NCBI GenBank assembly: GCA_028286585.1
Contig: JAQBRI010000010.1
Location: 1 to 43,936 of the forward strand
Direction: 5' to 3'
Origin: Candidatus Kaiserbacteria bacterium
GTDB lineage: Bacteria; Patescibacteriota; Minisyncoccia; Phycocordibacterales; UBA2100
DNA length: 43,936 nucleotides
Shown here: one piece after another, positions 9,211 through 16,803 of the stretch
How the letters are laid out: every line of letters begins with the position of its first letter
Numbering within the stretch: the stretch's first letter is position 1
Made by a program: the position numbers and the translations under genes
The notes under the pieces: model-generated
The model's database searches: none
Seen by the model: only the letters and a program-made list of their open reading frames with translations
What the model was told of the DNA's origin: nothing

Positions 9211-9462
9211 TTAATAGTACACGCCTCTCTTATATACATTTTCACCAAGTTTTTTCTTAAGGCGATCGTCGCAAGACCTGTCCGCTTTGACCCAGTGTCT
9301 CTGCTGGATATTGTTGGGATAACCAACCACAAAGAGCCGACCGTTATTGTGCTTTTGTTCGCATCCGCAGGCACATTTGGATGCGGCAGCTTTTGCTTCT
9401 GCCTCTGCAAACGGTTTTTGCTTGGGCGGCTGCAGCATGTTTCTTTTCACGGGGATTTGCAT
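9211..9462 (-). CDS. Small hypothetical protein with CACGC cysteine motif
   Basis: 83 aa ORF preceded by Shine-Dalgarno-like AGGAG (gttAGGAGaaatgtcATG), followed by a terminator. Confidence 0.5.
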   Translation of the reverse strand: MQIPVKRNMLQPPKQKPFAEAEAKAAASKCACGCEQKHNNGRLFVVGYPNNIQQRHWVKADRSCDDRLKKKLGENVYKRGVYY

Positions 9463-9586
9463 GACATTTCTCCTAACAGATATATTCCATATAGATACTA
9501 GTACTTTTTTTGAAAATGTCGATGAGGAACAGTAAGTTTGTGCGCGGCTATTCGTCAGCAGTACATAACAGAACTATTATATTTAT

Positions 9587-10027
9587 ATGCAAGACTCTCA
9601 AGATCGATTTAAAAAGGTTGGGGTGTACGGAATTTTGCGCACAGGTGACAAGATCTTCATGCTTCAGCGCGCCAATACTGGATTTGAAGACGGCAACTAT
9701 GGGCTGGTTTCGGGACATGTCGACGATGACGAATCGCTTGCACAGGCACTCGTGAGAGAAGTAAAAGAAGAGGCAGGCGTCGACATTCGCGCCGAAGATG
9801 CCCGGCTTGTTACGGTAATGCACCGAGCTCGCGTTAATCGCATCGACTTTTATTTTGAAATAACAAAATGGGAAGGTGAGCCGTACAATGCCGAGCCAGA
9901 CAAGTGTTCAGACGCATCGTGGTTTTCTCTCAAAAAACTTCCCGAGCCTACTATTGTATATATAGAACAAGCACTCAATTGCTACCAGAAGGGAACAACC
10001 TATTCCGAGTTTGGCTGGGATTCGTAA
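9587..10027 (+). CDS. NUDIX hydrolase
   Basis: GHVDDDESLAQALVREVKEEAGVDI (Nudix box). Confidence 0.88.
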   Translation: MQDSQDRFKKVGVYGILRTGDKIFMLQRANTGFEDGNYGLVSGHVDDDESLAQALVREVKEEAGVDIRAEDARLVTVMHRARVNRIDFYFEITKWEGEPYNAEPDKCSDASWFSLKKLPEPTIVYIEQALNCYQKGTTYSEFGWDS

Positions 10028-10093
10028 TAAAATTAAATTATGGTATTGTGGCCATAGGTTTTGGTCTTAGTCAACTACTGGAGGGAGTATGAA

Positions 10094-10468
10094 ATGCAAA
10101 CGTTAACTCATCCCCTGAGCGGGGCGACTATTCTTGGCATTCAATCGGGCCCGCTTTCCGATAATGCTCACAGTCTACTCGGCTACCTCAACACGAAGCC
10201 GTGGGGCACAAAGACCTGCATTGGCGAGCACAACGGCAAGCCTTGCTTCATTCCGAGCCCGAGTTTTAACTGGGACGGCCGGTATGATGTCCAGGCTATG
10301 CGAGTTTTGCACCCTGAATGTGTTCAGGAGCTGGTCGATCACGGCTATCTTTCTTTCGCCGAATACGAAGCGGCCAACTGGTCCGCGGACTATGCGACCG
10401 TATGGCAAGGTCATATGAATCGCGTCTTTACGCTCACCGAGGAAGGTGAAAAGTTCCTCGCGAACTGA
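10094..10468 (+). CDS. Hypothetical protein
   Basis: 125 aa; strong SD (ctggaGGGAGt); terminator follows. Confidence 0.6.
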   Translation: MQTLTHPLSGATILGIQSGPLSDNAHSLLGYLNTKPWGTKTCIGEHNGKPCFIPSPSFNWDGRYDVQAMRVLHPECVQELVDHGYLSFAEYEAANWSADYATVWQGHMNRVFTLTEEGEKFLAN

Positions 10469-10490
10469 TTTTTCTTCAGTTCCTATAAAC

Positions 10491-10523
10491 AAAAAAGCAT
10501 GACCTCGCGGACATGCTTTTTTT
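10491..10523 (+). terminator. Intrinsic terminator
   Basis: AAAAAGCATG-acctcgcgga-CATGCTTTTTTT. Confidence 0.85.
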
Positions 10524-10558
10524 CTTTTGCGATACTATCGAATATCTTACGCCGTGAT

Positions 10559-10729
10559 TTAGAGATGGGGGTCTTGTCCCAGAATCGCGGACTTTTCCTT
10601 CATCACCTACGGTAACTCCGAAAAGATCTCGCGTTCTCGGACGGGCTCTCTAATTTTTCTTCTCTGGGAAGTTCTGAAAAATATCCTCCGGCGCTTCAAT
10701 TCCCCACGCACAGTGCGCAGGCACTGTGC
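10559..10729. repeat. Three-hairpin structured intergenic element (ncRNA or dispersed repeat candidate)
   Basis: TTAGAGA/TCTCTAA outer stem enclosing GTCC/GGAC, AGAA/TTCT, CGCG/CGCG, CTTTTC/GAAAAG; then ATTTTTC/GAAAAAT; then GCACAGTGC-GCAG-GCACTGTGC. Confidence 0.55.
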
Positions 10730-10744
10730 TCCATCCCTACAAAA

Positions 10745-10777
10745 CAAAAAAGCGCCTTACGGCGCTATTGTTTTTTG
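10745..10777 (+). terminator. Intrinsic terminator-like hairpin
   Basis: AAAAAAGCGCC-TTAC-GGCGCTattgTTTTTT. Confidence 0.7.
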
Positions 10778-10931
10778 TGGACTCAGTGAGTAAAACATCG
10801 AACCAGCTTAAAAGCTACTTAACTCGATTCTGGGTGTACTATGAAAGTAGTCCTCCACTCCGCAATATGCTTGATAATTCAATGATGTCAGCATTTACAG
10901 GAACCACCCATTAAGTATTAGACTAGTATGT

Positions 10932-11336
10932 ATGGCAACTATTAAACAAAAACGAGCAGTTCAAAAAATAGTGGAAAACGGTGGAAACGCCACAAATGCC
11001 ATGCGCGAAGCGGGATATTCTGAAGCATCGGTCAATAATCCATCAAATTTAACCAAAAGTAAGGGTTATCGAGAAATTCTTAACGAAACTGGTTTAAATG
11101 AACAAGTGGTGGTTAAAGCTCTTGTCAGTGACATCCGCAATAAAGCAAAAAACAGAGTCAGGGAGCTTTCTCTTGCGGCTGACATTTTAGGTATGAGGAA
11201 AAATATAGAAGAAATTCTAAAACCTCAAATTAAGCTTAATATCATTAATTTCAAAGATTTTAGTGATAAAGACAGAAATCACTACGATGAAGTGGATAGA
11301 AGGATGGCCGAATTAGACGGCCGAAAAATTAAATAA
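10932..11336 (+). CDS. Phage terminase small-subunit-like DNA-binding protein
   Basis: MATIKQKRAVQKIVENGGNATNAMREAGYSEASVNNPSNLTKSKGYREIL resembles TerS N-terminal HTH regions. Confidence 0.6.
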   Translation: MATIKQKRAVQKIVENGGNATNAMREAGYSEASVNNPSNLTKSKGYREILNETGLNEQVVVKALVSDIRNKAKNRVRELSLAADILGMRKNIEEILKPQIKLNIINFKDFSDKDRNHYDEVDRRMAELDGRKIK

Positions 11337-11442
11337 GTCCACATTACTTAACGAAAATACCTAGACTAACTAATCTCTAAACCTTTTCATGTATATGTTT
11401 CAGGAGTTTCTAGTTTTTTGGCTTTAGGTACAGGTATTAAGC

Positions 11443-11805
11443 TTATCCCTTTAAAAGGATTGATATAAGTAGAGCTAAAATCGCAATTACATTAGAAGTT
11501 ATATGCGGCCAATTCTTTTTAAAGAACTCTGAAGTCTTTTCTGTCTTACCTGAGAAGTAAAATCTTTCGCCGTCAATAGAAAGTCGTATTTCATAATCAT
11601 TTAGAGATATTACATGACCCAAATCCATCATTTGATGTACTTGGTTAAGGATATCATCTTCACTTATTCCAAGTTTCTCGGCTAAGGCGCGTTTTTGATC
11701 ATAACGATCCATATAAGCCTTCCCTCGCAAATCACTTGCAATAGCACTTCTTATTTGGTCTCTATCCATTCGGTAAGTATATTCCCAAAACTCAGATTCT
11801 AACAT
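11443..11805 (-). CDS. Small protein with N-terminal HTH-like region and C-terminal TM helix
   Basis: 120 aa; C-terminus WPHITSNVIAILALLISILLKG hydrophobic. Confidence 0.55.
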   Translation of the reverse strand: MLESEFWEYTYRMDRDQIRSAIASDLRGKAYMDRYDQKRALAEKLGISEDDILNQVHQMMDLGHVISLNDYEIRLSIDGERFYFSGKTEKTSEFFKKNWPHITSNVIAILALLISILLKG

Positions 11806-11811
11806 TATCTA

Positions 11812-12630
11812 TTAATCGCCAGCCTCTTCTCGCATTATTTTTTTTGCCTCTTCATATTCTTCCGGTGTAAGCTCCAAGTGACACTTTGAACAGGCGAAAT
11901 ATGGACTGACAATTCCTTCCTGCCATCTCCAGGCTGTAACTGCAGACTCTTCTTTTAATGTGTAGCTTCCACATCGAGGACACTTATTATTACCAAAGGC
12001 GTAGATAAAGTCATCTTGAGGCTCAAACATAGAAAATGCTCCGAATCTATACGGCACAAATTTACCTATTGAAATCTTACGCTTAACTGATTCTCTAAAC
12101 AAAGCAACCACTTCATCCTTTGATATGCCATCGTCTGTACTTTTCAATTTTTCTACTTTTCCAAGGATTGTGTTCAGTTCAGGTAACAACGCATTAAATG
12201 CTTCGCGAGAAAGTTTAATAAGAGTTATCGGCTTTACCGAGGTAAAAGGCAATACGTTATGATAGAGCTCATTCCTATATAAAAATAATACTTCAAAAAC
12301 TTTTAATTGTGTCTTTGCAATTTCTGAATCAGAGTTAAACATTCTATATAGTAAAAGCGCCTTACCAACTAAGACCGTATTTTCGTTCTCAGCGGCTTTA
12401 CCCTCAACAGCATTTACTAAATCATTTCCGGAAGGAATCTTGTCATAAATAAGTAATGGATTCTTCTCTACAAGCTTTATTTTAAGAACTTGTTCTATCA
12501 GATAAACAACATCTAAGACTAATTCGTATACCTCGAAGCTTTCTGCTTTATTTTTATCAATAACTTTTCTGATTCTTAACACTTTTTGCTTAAGCAATTC
12601 CTTTCTTGATTTACTTATTTGAAATGACAT
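11812..12630 (-). CDS. Hypothetical protein with C-terminal zinc-ribbon-like cysteines
   Basis: 272 aa; CPRCGSYTLKEE...YFACSKCHLELTPEE. Confidence 0.6.
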   Translation of the reverse strand: MSFQISKSRKELLKQKVLRIRKVIDKNKAESFEVYELVLDVVYLIEQVLKIKLVEKNPLLIYDKIPSGNDLVNAVEGKAAENENTVLVGKALLLYRMFNSDSEIAKTQLKVFEVLFLYRNELYHNVLPFTSVKPITLIKLSREAFNALLPELNTILGKVEKLKSTDDGISKDEVVALFRESVKRKISIGKFVPYRFGAFSMFEPQDDFIYAFGNNKCPRCGSYTLKEESAVTAWRWQEGIVSPYFACSKCHLELTPEEYEEAKKIMREEAGD

Positions 12631-12773
12631 AAAAGAATTCGATAATTTACACTATACACAATTTAGGATTTATTTTGAACAACTTAACGCTAGCTGTTAG
12701 CGTATCACTATTCCACCATTATCCAATATTGGTCCTGCAATCAATCTTATAGCTACACTACTAATGTAATGCA

Positions 12774-13031
12774 TTAGTTGTTGTTAAAGATAACCGATAG
12801 AGACATAAAACCAATCACTACGATAGCGACCACTAGGGCGCTTAATGATGGTTTTGCATACTTCTGCCAGAAAGTCCCATCTTTCGGTGCGGTAATACTA
12901 AATACCTGCCACACTAATTGAACAACAAATAATATGGGCAACACTAAGATAAATATAGGCAAAATAAAAATCAATAAAAGCGGAGTTGGCAATCTTTCAG
13001 TAATACTTCTAATTTTAGGAAGAATTTGCAT
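12774..13031 (-). CDS. Small two-TM membrane protein
   Basis: 85 aa; PLLLIFILPIFILVLPILFVVQLV and SLSALVVAIVVIGFMSLSVIF. Confidence 0.5.
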   Translation of the reverse strand: MQILPKIRSITERLPTPLLLIFILPIFILVLPILFVVQLVWQVFSITAPKDGTFWQKYAKPSLSALVVAIVVIGFMSLSVIFNNN

Positions 13032-13041
13032 GGTTTTTGGC

Positions 13042-13299
13042 TTAGTCGCTATTTATAAGTCGATCTTTAATGAGACGGGCTCTAGCGTAACCCATACTGT
13101 ATTGACGCTGCAGGAAGGCAACACTAATATCCTTAAGTTCTGATTCATCAAACATTGTAAGTAAGTTACTTCGGATTGTTGGAAACTCGATTACTGTCTC
13201 AATTCCATTTAGTTTTCTCGTAATCTCATTCAATTCGATTTTCAATTTCTTGACTTGTTTTAATAGTTCCAAATTTGAATCCTCCGATTGTGATTGCAT
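13042..13299 (-). CDS. Coiled coil plus FtsK-gamma-like winged-helix small protein
   Basis: LKDISVAFLQRQYSMGYARARLIKDRLINSD resembles the FtsK gamma LLQRRFRIGYNRAARLID motif. Confidence 0.55.
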   Translation of the reverse strand: MQSQSEDSNLELLKQVKKLKIELNEITRKLNGIETVIEFPTIRSNLLTMFDESELKDISVAFLQRQYSMGYARARLIKDRLINSD

Positions 13300-13332
13300 A
13301 ATATCAGTTTTGATAATCGTTAAGATTCTTAG

Positions 13333-14133
13333 TTAGATAGGATTGATCGTTAGATCATTAAGTAATGCGCGTGTTTTTGGTCCAGTAGCACCAGTTGCTT
13401 CAAGGCCGTTATTTTTTTGAAATCGTTTTACTGCGCGCTCTGTTGCTGGCCCAAAAACTCCTGTGACTGAACCCTCTGGATAAATGCCAGTCATTCCTGC
13501 TAGCATTGTTTGAAGATTTTTAACATCATCACCCTTCATATTTTTTGATAAGGTTCTTGAAATTATCACTTTCGCTACGGCAACAGTCTTCGTTACAGGT
13601 ACTATGACGGGAATCCGTGGGGTGGCTACAGTATTAGAGGTTGAGGCGATTACAGGTGTGTCCACAGCTCGCGTATTTTCAGGTAAACTTTTTTGATTTT
13701 CGATCACTTCTAGGCGTTGTTTAATATCATTAATTTCTGAATTCAGCGAATCCTGAGCAGAAGAACTAACCTGCATGCTTTTTATTTGACTTTTCAATGA
13801 ATTAATTTGAACATCGTATTTTGCATTAATATCTGCAATTGCTGCATCTGCTTGGCTAGTAATTCCAAGCTGACCATAACGACCCTTAATATAATTTATT
13901 TTAGTATTCCTCTCATCCTCTAACTGAGTGATGCGGTCTTGAAGAACGTATGTTGAGGCATCTGGATTTGCTGAAATTTTCGATTCAAGTATCTGGAGCC
14001 TATATTCCAAAGCAGATTTTTCCTCCTGTTGCTTAATATATACATCATTTGGAAGACCACTATATGTCGATGCTTGTACTACTGAAAAGCATGCGGAAAA
14101 AAAGAATAAGGTGATGAACATTATATATTTCAT
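13333..14133 (-). CDS. Secreted coiled-coil protein with C-terminal peptidoglycan-binding (PG_binding_1-like) domain
   Basis: Signal peptide; LSKNMKGDDVKNLQTMLAGMTGIYPEGSVTGVFGPATERAVKRFQKNNGLEATGATGPKTRALL. Confidence 0.75.
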   Translation of the reverse strand: MKYIMFITLFFFSACFSVVQASTYSGLPNDVYIKQQEEKSALEYRLQILESKISANPDASTYVLQDRITQLEDERNTKINYIKGRYGQLGITSQADAAIADINAKYDVQINSLKSQIKSMQVSSSAQDSLNSEINDIKQRLEVIENQKSLPENTRAVDTPVIASTSNTVATPRIPVIVPVTKTVAVAKVIISRTLSKNMKGDDVKNLQTMLAGMTGIYPEGSVTGVFGPATERAVKRFQKNNGLEATGATGPKTRALLNDLTINPI

Positions 14134-14149
14134 ACATGTATAAATTTGG

Positions 14150-14317
14150 ATAATAAAAAACCCGCCACGGGTCTCGGCCTAGACCGAGCACATAAGTTTC
14201 CCTATGCGGCGAGTTAAGCGATCCCATGACGGGTTTTCAACGCTTAACTCGACTTCATGCCATGCCAATGCTTACGCTCTGGTTTAGGCACTACCCTTAC
14301 GGGTCAATATTCAGTTG
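14150..14317 (-). ncRNA. Structured leader/small RNA candidate (riboswitch- or attenuator-like) upstream of the PG-binding protein gene
   Basis: 11-bp stem CGAGTTAAGCG/CGCTTAACTCG; GAAA-capped hairpin; CTCGG/CCGAG hairpin; terminal ACCCG-TGG-CGGGT-TTTTT; upstream extended -10 TGCTAGTAT. Confidence 0.5.
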
Positions 14318-14344
14318 TCTCCAAATACTAGCATAACTATATGA

Positions 14345-14372
14345 TTGCAACAGAACTTATTTATGATATTAT
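14345..14372 (+). promoter_or_regulatory. Promoter for plus-strand leader RNA/recombinase operon
   Basis: TTGCAA - 16 nt - TATTAT with extended TG (TGaTATTAT). Confidence 0.5.
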
Positions 14373-14481
14373 TTATTCAGTAACTAACATCATTTGTTAG
14401 CAAACCCTTATATTGTTTTAGCTCGAAATCCCTACCTTCATGTCTTGAGAAGACTGAGGACAGACTAGAGTGAGATAAAAG

Positions 14482-14545
14482 GACGCGACCATTTGAACTC
14501 AATAACGCTGCTTCAGCGTGAGTTCGATATGTTCGCGTCTTTTTT
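14482..14545 (+). terminator. Large intrinsic terminator hairpin
   Basis: GACGCGA/TCGCGTC, GAACTCA/TGAGTTC, ACGCTG/CAGCGT followed by TTTTTT. Confidence 0.8.
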
Positions 14546-14596
14546 CGTTGAACACCCTCGTACCCACATAAAGCAGCTCGTTAGTGATTATTAATG

Positions 14597-14651
14597 AGCT
14601 TGGATGCAAAGAGGTGTATTCATATCCAAGCTGAATACACCTCTTTGTTTT
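14597..14651 (+). promoter_or_regulatory. Attenuator-like overlapping inverted repeats upstream of recombinase operon
   Basis: CAAAGAGGTGTATTC(14607-14621)/GAATACACCTCTTTG(14633-14647)+TTTT; competing AGCTTGGAT(14597-14605)/ATCCAAGCT(14624-14632). Confidence 0.65.
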
Positions 14652-14661
14652 CGCGTGGAAT

Positions 14662-14865
14662 ATGAATTCAGCTAATCATTCAATGAGTACTCATAACTCC
14701 AATGCTGGTGGTATAATTTCTATTGAAGAATATCGCCAACTCTTGAGCGATACAGTAAGTACGGATGAGCAAATCAAAAAGCGAATAGCGTATCTGGAGT
14801 CATTCTGCGGAAATATAATTAGGAATGAAATACACACCTATGCAGGAAAAAAATCAAAACAATGA
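14662..14865 (+). CDS. Small protein overlapping the recombinase start
   Basis: 67 aa ORF; IISIEEYRQLLSDTVSTDEQIKKRIAYLESFCGNIIRNEI. Confidence 0.5.
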   Translation: MNSANHSMSTHNSNAGGIISIEEYRQLLSDTVSTDEQIKKRIAYLESFCGNIIRNEIHTYAGKKSKQ

Positions 14866-16444
14866 TAGTGAATTATCAGGAAGAATTGGGCTTGTATATG
14901 CTCGCGTTTCTTCAATTGGTCAGGCAAATTATGGAGGCGGTTTGGAGAGTCAAGAGTCTCGCTGTATTAGGGAGCTTAAGAATTTACAGATACCACATGT
15001 AAAGACTTTTTCAGATAGTTTTACTGGTGGAGGCGATTTTATGAAGCGGCCTGCTATGAGCGAATTATTAGCATATGTCGACTCGCATCCACATCAGAAA
15101 TTTTTGATCGTATTTGATGACCTGAAACGTTTCGCACGTGATGTTGAGTTCCATCTAAAATTACGTGCTGCTCTTCGTTATCGAAATGTCGCTCTACGAT
15201 GTCTAAATTATACCTTCGACGAATCACCCGAAGGTGTGTACACAGAACTGATAATGGCTGGTCATGCACAATTGGAACGTCAACAAAACCGCAGGCAAGT
15301 CATTCAAAAGCAGCGTGCGCGTATGGAATCTGGTCACTGGTCCCTTGCTGCGAAAAAAGGCTATACCCGTAATCCAGTCACACGCATACTTCAACCAAAT
15401 AATTTGGGTTTAACTATGCTCAAACCAGCATTAGAAGGATTTGCGACCGGTAACTTGATACGAAAGATTGATGTCTGTAGATTTTTAGTTGAATCGGGAT
15501 TTTGGAATAAACAAAGACCAGAAAAATACATACACCGTATAGATAGTATTTTACGGGATCCATTTTTCTGTGGCGATATCGAATATAAGCGTTGGGATGT
15601 TACTCGTAGAAAGGGGCAGCACGATGGCATAATTTCTTCAGAAATTTATGAAAAAATCCAAAGACGATTAAGTACCCGGGGAGCAACTGCGCGCGTGCGA
15701 AAGGATATATCAGATGAGTTTCCTTTAAGAGGCTTAGTTCTTTGTTCTTGCTGTCTTAATCCACTTACTGCAGCAAACACTACGAAAAAGAATGGTAAGA
15801 AATTTCCATATTACTACTGTCAGCATAAAGACTGTGAGAAATACGCATCAATGATTAGGAAACAAGAAGTAGAGGACAACTTCCGACATTTGCTCCACCA
15901 TAATTATCTAAGAAAAGATGTAAGTAAAATTGTAGAGGTCGTTTTTGATCGCCTATGGACGCAAGAATCAATCGTATATAGTCAACATAAACAAGGCGTA
16001 GAGCATCGTAAAAAGGATCTACAAGTGGAAATAGCAGAACTGTCTCAACTTGCTCGCAGAGCGCAATCTGAAGCGGTACAGCGTGGATATGAAGCTCAAA
16101 TGGAGCGTGTCGTAAACGAATTGGATAATATTCATGTCGGAGGCGATGATCTCGATATACCTTATCGAACCGCACTTAACAAAGTAAGTGGGCTACTGAA
16201 AAATCCCTTAGTTATATGGGATAACGTCGATACTTTAGAAAGACACAGGTTATTTTTCTTTCTTTTTGAAGAGAAACTACCTTATACGAAAAACATAGGT
16301 TATCGAACTGCTAATTCAGTAAGCAATGTAAGGCTTTTTGAGGAATTTGCTGTTGCAAATCCTCATTTGGTGGAGATGGGGGGAATTGAACCCCCGTCCA
16401 AGAAGAGAAATTTGTATGAGTCTACACGATGTAGGTCACCTTAG
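14825..16444 (+). CDS. Large serine recombinase (resolvase N-terminal, recombinase, zinc beta-ribbon); C-terminus encoded antisense to ssrA
   Basis: IGLVYARVSSIGQANYGGGLESQESRCIREL; VFDDLKRFARD; LRGLVLCSCCLNPLTAANTTKKNGKKFPYYYCQHKDCEK. Confidence 0.9.
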   Translation: MKYTPMQEKNQNNDSELSGRIGLVYARVSSIGQANYGGGLESQESRCIRELKNLQIPHVKTFSDSFTGGGDFMKRPAMSELLAYVDSHPHQKFLIVFDDLKRFARDVEFHLKLRAALRYRNVALRCLNYTFDESPEGVYTELIMAGHAQLERQQNRRQVIQKQRARMESGHWSLAAKKGYTRNPVTRILQPNNLGLTMLKPALEGFATGNLIRKIDVCRFLVESGFWNKQRPEKYIHRIDSILRDPFFCGDIEYKRWDVTRRKGQHDGIISSEIYEKIQRRLSTRGATARVRKDISDEFPLRGLVLCSCCLNPLTAANTTKKNGKKFPYYYCQHKDCEKYASMIRKQEVEDNFRHLLHHNYLRKDVSKIVEVVFDRLWTQESIVYSQHKQGVEHRKKDLQVEIAELSQLARRAQSEAVQRGYEAQMERVVNELDNIHVGGDDLDIPYRTALNKVSGLLKNPLVIWDNVDTLERHRLFFFLFEEKLPYTKNIGYRTANSVSNVRLFEEFAVANPHLVEMGGIEPPSKKRNLYESTRCRSP

Positions 16445-16753
16445 ATTTTAAGTTGCATATGTATAAGATGAACAAAATCATACACAACCGAGCTCAATCC
16501 TTGCCTTTGTAGTGAGCAGGTACAAAAGTGTGCGTAAGTTAAATGACGCTCAATAATCGCTCTTACGCAAGACGATTACGAAACGGCGCATTGGCGATTA
16601 AGCGAATGCGAGCTGCAAATCTGCCAACTGAATTGGTGACAAAGTTGCCCGTGCTGTTTTATTTGCACTTAGGTTTTGAATAGTTATACGCAGTTATTCA
16701 ATGCGATCGCGCACATACAGATTCCGTACTTCCTGTCGAAGCCAGTCATCCCC
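16367..16753 (-). ncRNA. ssrA: Transfer-messenger RNA (tmRNA), predicted tag ANKTARATLSPIQLADLQLAFA
   Basis: 5' GGGGATGACTGGCTTCGACAGG; 3' GGACGGGGGTTCAATTCCCCCCATCTCCACCA; acceptor GGGGATG/CATCTCC; adjacent smpB. Confidence 0.95.
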
Positions 16754-16803
16754 CTACAACACACCACAGGAGTGGCGCGTTGTAGGCGAATGGCTGAAAA
16801 CAG

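Larger units (their letters stand above)
10560..16366. mobile_element. Candidate integrated genetic element abutting the 3' end of ssrA; left border unproven
   Basis: Large serine recombinase immediately next to and reading into the ssrA 3' end; TerS-like gene; AT-rich hypothetical genes between host housekeeping genes. Confidence 0.6.
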
